Assembly: GCF_008033235.1 (NCBI RefSeq)
Contig: NZ_CP042432.1
Span: forward strand, 1,798,001 to 1,862,000
Direction: 5' to 3'
DNA from: Anseongella ginsenosidimutans
Lineage (GTDB): Bacteria; Bacteroidota; Bacteroidia; Sphingobacteriales; Sphingobacteriaceae
Length of the DNA: 64,000 nt
The position numbers and the translations under genes were made by a program. The notes under the pieces are model-generated. The model searched no databases and had not been told where the DNA came from. It was given only the letters and a program-made list of their open reading frames with translations. Position 1 is the first letter of the stretch. Every line of letters begins with the position of its first letter. This document shows positions 9,560-19,556 of the stretch, piece after piece.

Positions 9560-10513
9560 TTAAAATAGTGCCTCCGCTATTTGCCGGGTAGGCTCCGACC
9601 GGCCCATTGTGTAAAAGTGAAGACACGGAACGCCGTAGTCAATCAATTCCTTACATTGCGCGATCATCCATTCCGTTCCCACCTGACAGACGTCCGCATT
9701 AGTCTTGCAATTAATCACTTCTTCACTCAGCTCTTCGGGAATATCAATATAAAAGACCTTGGGCAGGGTGCTTAGTTGTTTAAGGGTGGTAATGGGCTTT
9801 AATCCCGGAATGATTGGCACATTAATGCCAAAATCCCGGCAAGCTTTTACAAATTCGAAGTATTTCTTGTTGTCGAAAAACATTTGAGTGACAATGTAAT
9901 CGGCGCCTTTATCTACCTTTTGCTTCAGGTATCTTAGATCGGTTTTTAAGTTGGGAGCCTCAAAATGTTTTTCCGGATACCCCGCGACCCCTATGCAGAA
10001 ATCCGAAGGATGTGCATTTAACAGCTCGTCATCAAGGTATTTTCCTTTGTTCATACAGACAATCTGCTCAACCAATTCGCATCCGTAGGCGTGCCCTTTG
10101 GGTTCGGGAACGAATTCCCCGGTTACTTTATCTCCGTCGCCCCGCAAGGCTAATACGTTTTCGATACCGAGGAAATTGAGATCAATAAGAGCGTTTTCCG
10201 TATCCTCCTTTGAAAATCCGCCGCAGATCAGGTGCGGTACCGCATCGACCTTATATTTGTTCATAATCGCGGCACAGATACTGATCGTGCTGGGCCTTTT
10301 CCGATAGGCTACCTTTTCCAGCAGACCGTTTTCCCGCTTCTTATAAATAAATTCTTCACGGAGATAGGTAACATCGATAAAAGCAGGTTTGAATTCCATC
10401 AAAGGATCAATGGCGTCATAGATGGATTGAATGCTCTTCCCTTTAACAGGCGGCAGAATTTCTATCGTGAACAGCGTCTTCTTCGCATTCTTCAGGTGGT
10501 CAGTTACTTTCAT
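9560..10513 (-). CDS. metF: 5,10-methylenetetrahydrofolate reductase
   Basis: Flavoenzyme that reduces methylene-THF to 5-methyl-THF, the methyl donor for MetH. The 317-residue barrel contains TIEILPPVKG near the N terminus, VTYLREEF, ALRGDGDK, CIGVAGYPEKHFEAPN, DYIVTQMFFDN and PIIPGLKPI, all characteristic of the family. It lies directly downstream of metH. The 71-bp gap is almost entirely heptamer repeats and no ribosome-binding site is recognisable. Co-transcription with metH would put it under the SAM riboswitch. Confidence 0.95.
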   Translation of the reverse strand: MKVTDHLKNAKKTLFTIEILPPVKGKSIQSIYDAIDPLMEFKPAFIDVTYLREEFIYKKRENGLLEKVAYRKRPSTISICAAIMNKYKVDAVPHLICGGFSKEDTENALIDLNFLGIENVLALRGDGDKVTGEFVPEPKGHAYGCELVEQIVCMNKGKYLDDELLNAHPSDFCIGVAGYPEKHFEAPNLKTDLRYLKQKVDKGADYIVTQMFFDNKKYFEFVKACRDFGINVPIIPGLKPITTLKQLSTLPKVFYIDIPEELSEEVINCKTNADVCQVGTEWMIAQCKELIDYGVPCLHFYTMGRSEPTRQIAEALF

Positions 10514-10584
10514 AGAAAACTATAAACTGGAAACTAAAAACTAAAAACTTTAAACTTTAAACCTTGAACTTTAAACCTTGAACT
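10514..10584 (-). repeat. Heptamer repeat array between metH and metF
   Basis: On the minus strand, about ten in-phase 7-bp units (TTTAAAG, TTCAAGG, TTTTTAG and similar) fill the whole gap from the metH stop to the metF ATG. Orientation is sense relative to metH, as in the other arrays of this window. Confidence 0.85.
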
Positions 10585-13500
10585 TTAAACCCTGGAAGCC
10601 GGTTCATAAGCCAAATTCGGAGCAAGCCAGCGTTCAACTTCTTCCACCCCCATGCCCTTGCGGGTGGCGTATTCTTCAATCTGGTCTTTTTCTATTTTTC
10701 CCAGGCCAAAATACTTCGAGGCGGGATGGGAGAAATAGAACCCGCTCACCGCAGAAGCCGGGTACATGGCATAGCTATCCGTTAGTTCTATGCCGGCATT
10801 CTTTTCGGCCTGAAGCAGGTTGAAAAGCGTGCGTTTCTCGGTATGATCCGGACAGGCGGGATAACCGGGGGCGGGGCGAATGCCTGCATATTTTTCGCTG
10901 ATCAGCTCCTCGTTGCTGAGGTGTTCGCCTTGGGCGTAGCCCCAGTATTCTTTGCGTACCTTTTCATGCATGCACTCGGCAAAGGCTTCTGCCAGGCGGT
11001 CAGCCAGGGATTTTAACAGGATGCTGTTAAAATCGTCCATATTCTTCCGGAAGTCTTCCAGGTGTTGCTCAATCCCAATGCCGGAAGTGACCGCGAAGCC
11101 TCCCCAGTAATCGGCAATGCCGGTTTCTTTAGGCGCAATGAAGTCCGACAGGGCGTGGTAAGGAAGCCCCTTTGCCTTTTCGCCCTGCTGGCGTAGTGTA
11201 TGAATGGTAGCCAGGACTTCGCTCCGGCTTTCGTCCGTGTACAGTTCAATGTCGTCTCCCACGCTGTTGGCCGGCCAGAATCCGATCACTCCGCTGGCGG
11301 TAAGCATCTTTTCCCGGATGACCCGTTTGAGCAGGGCCTGGCCGTCCTCGAAAAGTTTTGCCGCTTCGGTGCCCACTAATTTGTCCTGAAAGATGTCCGG
11401 GAACTTTCCGTGCAGCTGCCAGGTCTGGAAAAAGGGGGTCCAGTCGATGAAATTCTCCAGCTCCGAAAGATTCATGTCTTTAAATACCTTCACTCCCAGG
11501 AACCGGGGCCGGGTAATGGCTGTCGCCGCCCAGTCAATGGGGGTGCGATGCTCCCGGGCATGCTGCAGGCTCACGTAGGTTTTGATGCTGCGCTTGCTGA
11601 GGTGCTGTTCCCGGGCCTTGCGGTATTCTTCGGCTATTTTGCGTATATATTCGCCGCGCGTTTCGGTATTCATCAGGTTGCTGGCAACGTTCACGCTTCG
11701 AGAGGCATCCAGGACATGTACCGTAGGCCCTGAATAGCCCGGGCTTATTTTCACGGAGGTGTGGATACGGGAGGTTGTGGCTCCTCCGATCAGCAGGGGT
11801 ATATCAAAGCCTTCCCGTTCCATTTCCCTGGCTACGTGCATCATTTCATCCAGGGAAGGAGTAATGAGCCCGCTGAGCCCGATCATATCCACTTTTTCTT
11901 CCCGGGCGGTTTGCAGTATCTTTTGGGCGGGAACCATGACCCCGAGGTCAATTACTTCAAAATTATTACAGGCAAGAACCACGCCTACGATGTTTTTTCC
12001 GATATCGTGAACATCCCCTTTGACGGTGGCCATGAGTATTTTTCCGGCCGATGAGCTGCTGCCAGGCTGCGCCGCTTTTTCTTTTTCAATGAAGGGCAGG
12101 AGATAAGCTACTGCCTTTTTCATCACACGCGCGCTTTTTACCACTTGCGGCAGGAACATTTTTCCGGAACCGAAAAGATCCCCTACGATGTTCATCCCGT
12201 CCATCAGCGGTCCTTCGATCACTTCCAGGGGTTTAGGGTATTTTTGCCGGGCTTCTTCCACATCTTCGTCCAGGTAGTCGATGATGCCTTTTACCAGGGA
12301 ATGAGCCAGCCGCTCTTCCACGGTGCCTGTTCTCCATGCGTCATCCTTTACCAGGGTCTTGCCGGCGGATTTTACCGATTCGGCATAGGTAATGAGTCGT
12401 TCGGTAGCGTCTTCCCGGCGGTTCAGGATCACGTCTTCCACCATTTCCAGCAGATCTTTGGGTATTTCATCGTACACTTCTATCATGCCGGCATTCACAA
12501 TGCCCATATCCAGGCCCGCTTTAATGGCATGATACAGAAAGGCTGAATGAATGGCTTCCCGGACATGGTTATTACCGCGGAAAGAAAAGGATAGATTGCT
12601 CACGCCCCCGCTTACTTTGGCCAGTGGCAGGTTTTCCTTGATCCAGCGGGTGGCTTTAATGAAGTCTACCGCATAGTTATTATGCTCTTCCAGGCCGGTG
12701 GCGACCGTGAGTATGTTAGGGTCGAAGATAATATCCTGTGGAGGGAAGCCCACTTCCTGGGTAAGGATATCGTAGGAGCGTTTGCAGATCTCTTTCCGGC
12801 GTTCGAAATTATCGGCCTGGCCCTGCTCGTCAAAGGCCATTACTACTACGGCGGCCCCGTAAAGGCGTACTTTCTTTGCCTGTTCAATGAATTTTTCTTC
12901 TCCTTCTTTCAGGGAAATGGAATTGACCACGGCTTTGCCCTGCAGGCAGCGCAGGCCGGCCTCTATAATGTCCCATTTGGAGGAATCCACCATAATGGGC
13001 AGCTTGGCGATATCGGGCTCCGCCGAAAGCAGGTTCAGGAATTTAGTCATGGCTTCCACGCCGTCCAGCATGCCTTCATCCATGTTCACATCTATGATCT
13101 GGGCGCCGCCTTCCACCTGCTGGCGCGCGATAGCCAGTGCGCTTTCATAATCCCCGGAAAGGATGAGTTTTGAAAACTTCGGGGACCCGGTCACATTGGT
13201 TCGTTCCCCGATATTCACAAAATTGGATTCGGGGGTTACCGTAAGGGCTTCCAGTCCGCTCAGGCGCAGGTGCGGCTCAACAACCGGCAGCTCCCTTGGT
13301 GGAACGCCTTCCACCAGCGCGGCTATTTCCCGGATATGATCAGGGGTTGTGCCGCAGCAGCCTCCCACCATATTTACAAACCGGTGGGCAATAAAATCTT
13401 TCAGCACGGCAGCCATCTGGTTAGGCGTTTCATCGTACTCGCCGAATTCGTTCGGAAGGCCGGCATTAGGATAGGCATGGACGAATGCTGTGGACTTATT

Positions 13501-14271
13501 GGCCAGTTCTTCCACATAGGGCCGCATTTCCTTTGCGCCCAGCGCGCAGTTCAGCCCGATGCAAAGCAGGTCCGCATGGGAGACGGAATTCAGGAAGGCC
13601 TCTACGGTTTGCCCCGAAAGGGTACGTCCGCTGGCATCGGTAATGGTGCCGGATACCATGAGCGGCAGCTTTTTCCCTTTTTCAGCGAATAATTCGTTAG
13701 CGGCATAGAGGGCTACCTTGCAATTCAACGTATCAAATACGGTTTCAATCAAAATTATATCCGCCCCGCCGTCAATCAGTCCTGAGATCTGTTCGGAATA
13801 GGCCTGGTACAATTGCTCCCAGGTAATGGCACGGTAGCCCGGGTCGTTCACGTCTGGTGAAAGCGAAAGCGTGCGGTTGGTCGGGCCTACGGCCCCCGCT
13901 ACAAAACGCGGCTTGTCCGGGTTCAGGCGGGTGAATTCTGCCGCCGCTTCCCGGGCAATGCGCGCCGATTCAAAATTCAGCTCGTAACTCAGGCTTTCCA
14001 TGCTGTAGTCGGCCATGGAAATAGTGTTGGAGCTGAAGGTATTGGTTTCAATAATATCCGCCCCGGCATCCAGGTAGGCCTTGTGAATATCTTTGATAAT
14101 ATCCGGCCGGGTCAGGGACAGCAGGTCATTGTTGCCCTTCACCTCTTTCGGATGGTCGTGAAAGCGTTCTCCCCGGAAGTCTTCTTCGGAAAGCTTGTAA
14201 CGCTGTATCATGGTGCCCATTGCGCCGTCCAGCACCACGATCCGCTGTCTGAGAATCTCTTCTATGCTCAT
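10585..14271 (-). CDS. metH: Cobalamin-dependent methionine synthase
   Basis: Full-length four-module MetH, 1228 residues, transferring a methyl group from methyl-THF via cobalamin to homocysteine. The homocysteine domain begins with [12 protein letters not shown] and has zinc-ligand cysteines C242 (GLNCALGA) and C305/C306 (GGCCGTTP). The pterin domain starts at [14 protein letters not shown]. The B12 domain has the base-off histidine motif DVHDIGKN at about residue 755, with GLSGLITPS and IGGATTS after it. The C-terminal reactivation (AdoMet) domain ends with [15 protein letters not shown] and a final alpha/beta segment. No truncation or frameshift is seen. It is preceded by a SAM-I riboswitch and followed by metF, so methyl supply and methyl transfer are controlled together. 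Confidence 0.97.
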   Translation of the reverse strand: MSIEEILRQRIVVLDGAMGTMIQRYKLSEEDFRGERFHDHPKEVKGNNDLLSLTRPDIIKDIHKAYLDAGADIIETNTFSSNTISMADYSMESLSYELNFESARIAREAAAEFTRLNPDKPRFVAGAVGPTNRTLSLSPDVNDPGYRAITWEQLYQAYSEQISGLIDGGADIILIETVFDTLNCKVALYAANELFAEKGKKLPLMVSGTITDASGRTLSGQTVEAFLNSVSHADLLCIGLNCALGAKEMRPYVEELANKSTAFVHAYPNAGLPNEFGEYDETPNQMAAVLKDFIAHRFVNMVGGCCGTTPDHIREIAALVEGVPPRELPVVEPHLRLSGLEALTVTPESNFVNIGERTNVTGSPKFSKLILSGDYESALAIARQQVEGGAQIIDVNMDEGMLDGVEAMTKFLNLLSAEPDIAKLPIMVDSSKWDIIEAGLRCLQGKAVVNSISLKEGEEKFIEQAKKVRLYGAAVVVMAFDEQGQADNFERRKEICKRSYDILTQEVGFPPQDIIFDPNILTVATGLEEHNNYAVDFIKATRWIKENLPLAKVSGGVSNLSFSFRGNNHVREAIHSAFLYHAIKAGLDMGIVNAGMIEVYDEIPKDLLEMVEDVILNRREDATERLITYAESVKSAGKTLVKDDAWRTGTVEERLAHSLVKGIIDYLDEDVEEARQKYPKPLEVIEGPLMDGMNIVGDLFGSGKMFLPQVVKSARVMKKAVAYLLPFIEKEKAAQPGSSSSAGKILMATVKGDVHDIGKNIVGVVLACNNFEVIDLGVMVPAQKILQTAREEKVDMIGLSGLITPSLDEMMHVAREMEREGFDIPLLIGGATTSRIHTSVKISPGYSGPTVHVLDASRSVNVASNLMNTETRGEYIRKIAEEYRKAREQHLSKRSIKTYVSLQHAREHRTPIDWAATAITRPRFLGVKVFKDMNLSELENFIDWTPFFQTWQLHGKFPDIFQDKLVGTEAAKLFEDGQALLKRVIREKMLTASGVIGFWPANSVGDDIELYTDESRSEVLATIHTLRQQGEKAKGLPYHALSDFIAPKETGIADYWGGFAVTSGIGIEQHLEDFRKNMDDFNSILLKSLADRLAEAFAECMHEKVRKEYWGYAQGEHLSNEELISEKYAGIRPAPGYPACPDHTEKRTLFNLLQAEKNAGIELTDSYAMYPASAVSGFYFSHPASKYFGLGKIEKDQIEEYATRKGMGVEEVERWLAPNLAYEPASRV

Positions 14272-14305
14272 TGCTCTGATCTTTAACCCGGTCTTGTAAC
14301 CCTTC

Positions 14306-14319
14306 GGGCCTCGCGGCCC
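14306..14319 (-). other. GNRA-capped hairpin in the metH leader
   Basis: Minus-strand GGGCC-GCGA-GGCCC forms a 5-bp stem with a GCGA tetraloop, 35 nt before the metH start and after the SAM aptamer. No U run follows, so it is not an obvious intrinsic terminator. It could be part of a translational expression platform. Confidence 0.4.
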
Positions 14320-14372
14320 TGATCTCCAACTTATCTTTTGCTTATTTGAAAATCCGGTGACTGTCCGAATCC

Positions 14373-14471
14373 GCTTATCTGCTCCGCCTTTCGCGGATAG
14401 AATTTAGCACCTTGTTGGCACAGGTTGCTAAGACTTCGCAGGGTCTACTCCCTCCGTCTTTCGTTATAAGC
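14373..14471 (-). promoter_or_regulatory. SAM-I (S-box) riboswitch upstream of metH
   Basis: The minus-strand leader matches the SAM-I aptamer. P1 is formed by GCTTAT at 14466-14471 and ATAAGC at 14373-14378. The P2/kink-turn strand has ACGGAGGGA, followed by GAAGTCTTAGCAACC and the core motif GGTGCTAAATTC. P4 is CCGC-GAAA-GGCGG with a GAAA loop, closing with AGATAAGC. Order and spacing of all conserved blocks agree with the family. SAM binding should lower expression of metH and probably metF. About 100 nt separate the aptamer from the ATG and no clear terminator follows, so control may be at translation. Confidence 0.93.
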
Positions 14472-14535
14472 AGGACAAATGTAGGGGTTTTAATTGAGAT
14501 AACCTAACGGGATTTCGCTTTAAGGCGGCTTTTGA

Positions 14536-14888
14536 CTATCCCTCAGACTTTTCGCGTATTTCGCGTATTTTCTCCAGCTCCATAACATCTATCTGGTCTT
14601 TCGGCCGGTTGGTCTTTTTCTTGTTTTCTATAAGATGGTTAATATGTAAAAAAGGAATGTTAATGCCTTCCAGATTAGCGATGGATGCTAGGCCCAGACA
14701 TTCGACAAATGACAGATTTTCCAGACCTTTCATTTCTGTAACTATATCTAATTCAATTCCGCCGTCGATATAAAAACTAGTCCAGCCGGGAATAAACTGT
14801 ATGGTTTCCATGACTTCGAAATCACCGTATTCCAGTTCTCTAGATGCTTTTTCCAGAATTTAAGAAGTTCTTCATTTAGAATGTCCAT
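14536..14888 (-). pseudogene. Decayed nucleotidyltransferase-like protein (internal deletion plus frameshift)
   Basis: Remnant of a small Bacteroidota protein family resembling nucleotidyltransferase-fold proteins of the AbiEii/MNT kind. The 5' end from ATG at 14888 gives MDILNEELLKFW. The reading then has to jump frame at about 14850 into LEKASRELEYGDFEV-METIQF, after which the C-terminal part is intact (IPGWTSFYIDGGIELDIVTE, GLENLSFVECLGLASIANLE, LHINHLIENKKKTNRPKDQI). By comparison with the family as I remember it, about 65 residues carrying the GG...D-x-D nucleotidyltransferase motif are missing between the two parts. The gene should therefore be catalytically dead. An ATG at 14811 could still make a 91-residue C-terminal fragment. 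A 59-residue partner gene lies 6 bp upstream. Confidence 0.65.
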
Positions 14889-14894
14889 TAAACT

Positions 14895-15074
14895 TTATTT
14901 ATGGGTAACAATCGCTTTTTTGAACAAGGCATTTGTGCGCAGCATGCGGATAAAAAGGTTAAATTTTTCCTCGTCAGAACGAAAGATATCTCTGCGAAGC
15001 CGTTTTGTTTCCTGGTCGAAGCGGGAATGGTCAGATCCGGGCAAGTTGCTGTCAACCTTTTTTTTATCTTCCAT
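14895..15074 (-). CDS. Small conserved-type protein paired with the decayed nucleotidyltransferase
   Basis: A 59-residue frame starting MEDKKKVDSNLPGSDHSRFD and ending LRTNALFKKAIVTHK. It is highly charged, has no signal peptide or membrane segment, and contains SDEEKFNLFIRMLR, a pattern I associate with small proteins encoded just upstream of this nucleotidyltransferase-like family in other Bacteroidota. The stop lies 6 bp before the start of the next gene, as in an operon. Function is unknown; by analogy with MNT/HEPN-type pairs it might be the partner of a toxin-antitoxin-like module, but that is inference from arrangement only. Confidence 0.6.
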   Translation of the reverse strand: MEDKKKVDSNLPGSDHSRFDQETKRLRRDIFRSDEEKFNLFIRMLRTNALFKKAIVTHK

Positions 15075-15212
15075 GCTATCTCTTTTCAGATGTTCACCTC
15101 ATGCAAATTACGAAAAATCCTTTGATATTTTGAGCCCGGATCAGGGTTAACAGGCCCGAACGGTGTGTTGATAAATTGAAAATCCGGACTAAAATTATCC
15201 GGAAGATTTAGA

Positions 15213-15256
15213 TTAATTGGTAATTAACATTAACTTAACATTGGATTAACAAATTA
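15213..15256 (+). promoter_or_regulatory. Pho box: four 11-bp direct repeats upstream of pstS
   Basis: Four consecutive 11-bp units start at 15213, 15224, 15235 and 15246. Their first six bases are TTAATT, TTAACA, TTAACA and TTAACA. The 11-bp pitch and the TTAACA core are those of PhoB/PhoP-type Pho boxes. The last unit ends 15 bp before a perfect TAnnTTTG box, in the place of a -33 element, as expected for an activator site. Confidence 0.8.
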
Positions 15257-15271
15257 CTAACTGCGTGTGAA

Positions 15272-15279
15272 TACCTTTG
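15272..15279 (+). promoter_or_regulatory. -7 promoter box of the pst operon
   Basis: TACCTTTG fits TAnnTTTG exactly. Transcription would begin at about 15285, leaving a leader of roughly 15 nt. This also argues that the in-frame GTG at 15267 is not the pstS start, since it lies upstream of the expected transcript. Confidence 0.65.
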
Positions 15280-15299
15280 CTCGCAAATACAAACCAGTT

Positions 15300-16358
15300 A
15301 TGAAGAAGATTCAGTTGCTTTTCTATGTATCTTTTGCCCTGGCCGTGTCGGCTTGCGGGGGAAACCGGTCATCTAAAGGCCTGACAGGAGAGATTACTGT
15401 TGACGGTTCCAGTACTGTGTATCCCATTACTGAGGCGGTTGCGGAAGAATTCCGGGCAGTAGGCCCTGATGTGCGGGTGACGGTAGGTGTTTCCGGGACA
15501 GGCGGTGGTTTCAAGAAATTTGGTCGGGGGGAGACAGATATTAGCAATGCTTCCAGGCCCATCACTGCCAGCGAAGTGGCGCTTTGCGAGGAAAACGGGG
15601 TGGAATTTATCGAATTGCCGGTAGCTTATGATGGTCTTGCGGTGGTAGTTAATCCGGCAAATGACTTTGTGGATTACCTGACTGTGGAAGAACTCAAAAA
15701 AATATGGGAACCTGCTGCGCAGGGTAATATCAACAGGTGGAGCCAGGTACGCGAAGGCTGGCCGGACGAACCTATCAACCTGTACGGGGCGGGAGTAGCT
15801 TCAGGGACGTATGATTATTTTACGGAAGCGATCGTCGGGAAAGCGAAGTCTTCAAGAGGTGATTACACGGCCAGCGAAGATGATAACGTGCTTGTGCAGG
15901 GAGTAGCGAATGATAAAAACGGGCTTGGCTATTTTGGACTGGCTTATTATCAGGAAAATGCCGGAAAGCTCAAGCTGGTGCCAATTGAGGATGGAAATGA
16001 TGAAAACGGAGCCGGGCCCATTGCGCCTTCGCTGGAAACGGTGAGCAATGGTACCTATCAGCCGCTGGCACGTCCGGAGTTTATTTATATTAACGCTGAA
16101 TCGGCACAGCGGGAAGAAATGAAAGCTTTTGTGAATTTTTACCTGGAGAATGCGCCGCAACTGGTGGAAGAAGTTGATTATGTCCCCCTGGAGACGGAGG
16201 CCTACGAACTGGCCGCTCAAAAATTTGAGCGCGGTGTAACGGGTACCATTTTCGGGCAAGGTACTTCCATTGTTGGAGTGAGCATGATTGACTTGCTGAA
16301 GCAACAGGTTTCCGCGGATACGGTTTCCGGGGAAAAGGACAGCATTTCAGTGCAGTAA
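15300..16358 (+). CDS. pstS: Phosphate ABC transporter substrate-binding lipoprotein
   Basis: High-affinity phosphate-binding protein of the Pst transporter. The start at 15300 gives [20 protein letters not shown], a lipoprotein signal peptide with the lipobox LAVSAC, so it should be anchored to a membrane on the periplasmic side. The mature protein (352 residues in total) begins with the phosphate-site motif [20 protein letters not shown], followed by [25 protein letters not shown] and the [16 protein letters not shown] segment that contributes the second half of the anion site. It is first in pstS-pstC-pstA-pstB-phoU and lies behind a Pho box, so phosphate starvation should induce it. Confidence 0.95.
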   Translation: MKKIQLLFYVSFALAVSACGGNRSSKGLTGEITVDGSSTVYPITEAVAEEFRAVGPDVRVTVGVSGTGGGFKKFGRGETDISNASRPITASEVALCEENGVEFIELPVAYDGLAVVVNPANDFVDYLTVEELKKIWEPAAQGNINRWSQVREGWPDEPINLYGAGVASGTYDYFTEAIVGKAKSSRGDYTASEDDNVLVQGVANDKNGLGYFGLAYYQENAGKLKLVPIEDGNDENGAGPIAPSLETVSNGTYQPLARPEFIYINAESAQREEMKAFVNFYLENAPQLVEEVDYVPLETEAYELAAQKFERGVTGTIFGQGTSIVGVSMIDLLKQQVSADTVSGEKDSISVQ

Positions 16359-16359
16359 G

Positions 16360-17235
16360 ATGCGGATCCGCGAAAAGATCATTGAATGGCTTCTGTTTTT
16401 ATGCAGTGCGGTTACTGTATTGACTACCTTTGGAATACTTTTCGTCCTGCTTTCGGAATCTGTTAAGTTCTTCAGTGAGATCTCCATTATTGAATTTCTG
16501 ACGGATAAGGAGTGGACGCCGCTGTTTGCGGACAAGCAGTTCGGTATTATGCCCCTGGTTTCCGGAACCCTGTTGACCACTTTCATTGCTATTCTCGTTG
16601 CCCTGCCGCTGGGCCTTACGATTGCGGTATACCTGAATGAGTACGCCAGCCGTCGTTTTACGGAGGTGGTTAAACCAATACTGGAAATACTGGCTTCCGT
16701 ACCTACGGTGGTCTATGGCTTTTTTGCCCTGCTCTTTGTGACTCCCTTGCTGCAGCAATTGTTTCCGACCATGTCAGGTTTTAATGCTTTATCAGCGGGC
16801 CTGGTCATGGGGGTCATGATCCTGCCTTATGTCTCTTCCCTTAGTGAAGATGCCCTGAGGGCGGTTCCCCAGTCCCTGCGGGAAGCAGCCTACGGAATGG
16901 GGTCTACCAGGTTCCAGACTGCTTTCAGGGTGATGATCCCAGCTGCTTCCTCGGGAATTATCGTTTCTATTATCCTGGCGATATCCAGGGCAATAGGAGA
17001 AACGATGATCGTGGCTATTGCGGCGGGCCAGGAGCCTAAGCTGACGTTAAACCCCCTGCAGTCGGTGGAAACCATTACCACCTATATTGTGCAGGTGAGC
17101 ATGGGCGACGTGCCGCGGGATTCTCTTGAATACCGGACGATTTTTGCAGCGGGTATTACCCTCTTCGTTTTTACGTTCGCTCTTAATAATGTCAGCGTCT
17201 GGATCAGGAAAAAATACCAGCAGAAATATGAATAG
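16360..17235 (+). CDS. pstC: Phosphate ABC transporter permease PstC
   Basis: One of the two inner-membrane permease subunits of the Pst transporter, 291 residues. It has an N-terminal helix, a periplasmic loop ([20 protein letters not shown]) and five further helices. The cytoplasmic EAA-type loop [21 protein letters not shown] contacts the ATPase, and [17 protein letters not shown] lies in the next helix. It begins one base after the pstS stop and overlaps pstA by 8 bp, indicating tight coupling. Confidence 0.95.
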   Translation: MRIREKIIEWLLFLCSAVTVLTTFGILFVLLSESVKFFSEISIIEFLTDKEWTPLFADKQFGIMPLVSGTLLTTFIAILVALPLGLTIAVYLNEYASRRFTEVVKPILEILASVPTVVYGFFALLFVTPLLQQLFPTMSGFNALSAGLVMGVMILPYVSSLSEDALRAVPQSLREAAYGMGSTRFQTAFRVMIPAASSGIIVSIILAISRAIGETMIVAIAAGQEPKLTLNPLQSVETITTYIVQVSMGDVPRDSLEYRTIFAAGITLFVFTFALNNVSVWIRKKYQQKYE

Positions 17236-18085
17236 CTCGCAGATTAACCGAATAAAGGACCAGCTTTTCAAGTTCTTTGCCATCATTTGCACGGCGGTGG
17301 GCATCCTGGTTTTACTGGTGCTGCTGTTCGATGTGTTCTCAAAGGGGCTGGGCCGGTTAAGCTGGGATTTCCTTACCAACCTTCCCTCGCGTTTTGCCGA
17401 GAGGTCTGGTATTTATACTGCCTTGCACGGGATGATATGGATGCTCATACTGACCATTCTGATCTCTTTCCCGATTGGCATCGGCGCTGGGGTTTACCTG
17501 GAGGAATACGGAACAAAAAACCGGCTGTCGCGTTTTATTGAAGTGAATATAGCCAACCTCGCCGGTGTGCCCTCAGTGATCTACGGCATACTCGGACTGC
17601 AGGTCTTTAACCGCATGCTTCAGCTTGGAAACAGCCTGCTCACGGGCGCCCTGACGCTTGCGCTGCTGATCCTGCCAATCATTATCGTATCCACGCGGGA
17701 GGCCGTCAAGGCGGTTCCGAAGTCCCTGCGGGAAGCCTCGCTGGCACTTGGAGCTACCAAATGGCAAACGATCCGGAGGGTGGTGCTGCCCTCTTCCTTC
17801 GGGGGAATTATCACCGGGCTGATCCTTTCCGTATCACGGGCAATTGGTGAAACAGCGCCGCTGATCGTAATCGGCGCCCTGGTGTATGTTCCGTTCGTTC
17901 CCCGCGGACCCATGGACGAATTTACGGTATTGCCTATCCAGATATTTAACTGGACTACCCGACCCCAACAGGGTTTTGTGACCAATGCGGCTGCGGCTAT
18001 CATTGTATTGCTTATCTTTACCTTTTTCCTTAACGGCATTGCTGTGTATCTCCGCAACCGGTGGTACAGGAAAATCAAATCGTAG
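17228..18085 (+). CDS. pstA: Phosphate ABC transporter permease PstA
   Basis: Second permease subunit of the Pst transporter, 285 residues from the ATG at 17228; longer in-frame starts lie deep inside pstC. It has six predicted helices, [20 protein letters not shown] before the conserved [15 protein letters not shown] helix, the coupling loop [21 protein letters not shown], and [16 protein letters not shown]. It overlaps pstC by 8 bp and ends 7 bp before pstB. Confidence 0.95.
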   Translation: MNSSQINRIKDQLFKFFAIICTAVGILVLLVLLFDVFSKGLGRLSWDFLTNLPSRFAERSGIYTALHGMIWMLILTILISFPIGIGAGVYLEEYGTKNRLSRFIEVNIANLAGVPSVIYGILGLQVFNRMLQLGNSLLTGALTLALLILPIIIVSTREAVKAVPKSLREASLALGATKWQTIRRVVLPSSFGGIITGLILSVSRAIGETAPLIVIGALVYVPFVPRGPMDEFTVLPIQIFNWTTRPQQGFVTNAAAAIIVLLIFTFFLNGIAVYLRNRWYRKIKS

Positions 18086-18092
18086 TATTCAA

Positions 18093-18845
18093 ATGTTTAA
18101 GCTGGAAGCCAAAAATCTGGACCTGTATTACGGAAGCAAGCAGGCGCTTAAGAATATAAGCATGGGGATCAAGCCCAATACCGTGACGGCCTTTATCGGG
18201 CCTTCGGGCTGCGGCAAATCCACGCTTCTGCGTTGCTTTAACCGCATGAATGACCTCATTGACAATGTGCGCATCGAAGGGGAGGTTTTGATCGACGGCC
18301 GCGACATTTATCATTCCCGGATCAACCTGGATGACCATCGCAAAAAGATCGGAATGGTCTTCCAGAAACCAAACCCTTTTCCTAAAAGCATCTTTGAGAA
18401 TGTGGCCTACGGCCTGCGCATAAACGGGGTGAAACACAAGAAATTCATTGTTGAAACGGTAGAGCGTTCGCTCCGGCAGGCGGCATTATGGGACGAGGTG
18501 AAGGATAATCTAAACAAGTCGGCCCTGGCGCTGTCCGGGGGGCAACAGCAGCGGCTGTGCATTGCCCGGGCGCTTGCCGTGGAGCCTTCGGTAGTATTGA
18601 TGGATGAGCCTGCTTCTGCCCTCGATCCTATTTCAACCTCAAAGATCGAAGAATTGGTGCATGCGCTGAAAAGCAAATACACGATCGTGATTGTTACTCA
18701 TAATATGCAGCAGGCCGCCCGCATCAGTGATAAAACGGCGTTTTTTTATATCGGGGAACTGATTGAATATGACGATACCAGCAAGATATTCACCAACCCC
18801 AGCCATGAAAAAACCCAAAACTATGTAACCGGCCGCTTCGGCTGA
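18093..18845 (+). CDS. pstB: Phosphate ABC transporter ATP-binding protein
   Basis: ATPase of the Pst transporter, 250 residues from the ATG at 18093. Walker A is GPSGCGKST (about 33-41), the Q-loop segment is [20 protein letters not shown], the signature is [15 protein letters not shown], and Walker B is [13 protein letters not shown] followed by the H-loop TIVIVTHNM. The [10 protein letters not shown] stretch is specific to PstB within ABC ATPases. An in-frame start at 17985 would lie within pstA and adds non-conserved sequence, so it was not used. Confidence 0.97.
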   Translation: MFKLEAKNLDLYYGSKQALKNISMGIKPNTVTAFIGPSGCGKSTLLRCFNRMNDLIDNVRIEGEVLIDGRDIYHSRINLDDHRKKIGMVFQKPNPFPKSIFENVAYGLRINGVKHKKFIVETVERSLRQAALWDEVKDNLNKSALALSGGQQQRLCIARALAVEPSVVLMDEPASALDPISTSKIEELVHALKSKYTIVIVTHNMQQAARISDKTAFFYIGELIEYDDTSKIFTNPSHEKTQNYVTGRFG

Positions 18846-18859
18846 TAATACAGATTGTT

Positions 18860-19528
18860 ATGAAACATCTTGAAGAAGATCTTCAGCGGCTGAAATCCAA
18901 TATGGTTGACATGTCCAACCTGGTGATCAGCCAGATACACAAAGGCATCACCGCGCTTATCAACAACGACAAGGCGATGGCCCGCGAGGTGATTTTCAAT
19001 GAAAAGCGCGTAAATGCCTACGAACTGAGAATCGACAAAGACTGTGAGAATATAATTACCCTCCAGAACCCCATGGCGCATGATATGCGTTTCGTGTTTG
19101 CGACGCTCAAGATCAACTCGAACATGGAACGGATAGGCGACAATGCCGAAGGTATTGCCAAATACGCCATGGACGTTGAAAAAGACCTGGACAATGCCCT
19201 TATAGAAAAAACACGCCTGCTGGAAATGACCGACACGGTAAAGCTAATGATCGCTAACGCGGCCGAAGCTTACCTGAACAATAACGGGAACCTTGGACGT
19301 GCCATCTTTAACCAGGATATGATCCTGGACGAGATCAACGCACAGGCCACCGGTATCATCGCCGATTACGTAAAACATAACCCGGACAATATTATCCAGG
19401 CCCTTTATCTCTTGTCCATTATCAGAAAACTGGAACGGGTAGGGGATCATATTACCAATATTGCCGAAGAAGTGATCTTTTACCTGGAGGCGAAGATATT
19501 GAAGCATGGGAAGAAAGATGAAGACTAG
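18860..19528 (+). CDS. phoU: Phosphate signalling complex protein PhoU
   Basis: Negative regulator that links the Pst transporter to the PhoR/PhoB two-component system. The 222 residues form the duplicated three-helix-bundle fold. Each half has the metal-binding pattern: RIDKDCENIITLQNPMAHDM with MERIGDNAEGIAKYA in the first, and LYLLSIIRKLERVGDHITNI in the second. It is the last gene of the operon, 14 bp after pstB. The kinase and regulator genes are not in the window. A structured repeat element starts 28 bp after the stop. Confidence 0.95.
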   Translation: MKHLEEDLQRLKSNMVDMSNLVISQIHKGITALINNDKAMAREVIFNEKRVNAYELRIDKDCENIITLQNPMAHDMRFVFATLKINSNMERIGDNAEGIAKYAMDVEKDLDNALIEKTRLLEMTDTVKLMIANAAEAYLNNNGNLGRAIFNQDMILDEINAQATGIIADYVKHNPDNIIQALYLLSIIRKLERVGDHITNIAEEVIFYLEAKILKHGKKDED

Positions 19529-19556
19529 CTCGCTTGGGCTTTCGGGCTTCGAAGGA

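Noticed and set aside
14881-15150. Plus-strand 89-codon frame over the small minus-strand gene
   Set aside because: The minus-strand frame (14895-15074) has the family-like sequence and operon-like spacing; the plus-strand frame lacks both.
15267-15299. GTG at 15267 as the pstS start
   Set aside because: It would precede the lipoprotein signal by 11 extra residues and lies upstream of the predicted transcription start.
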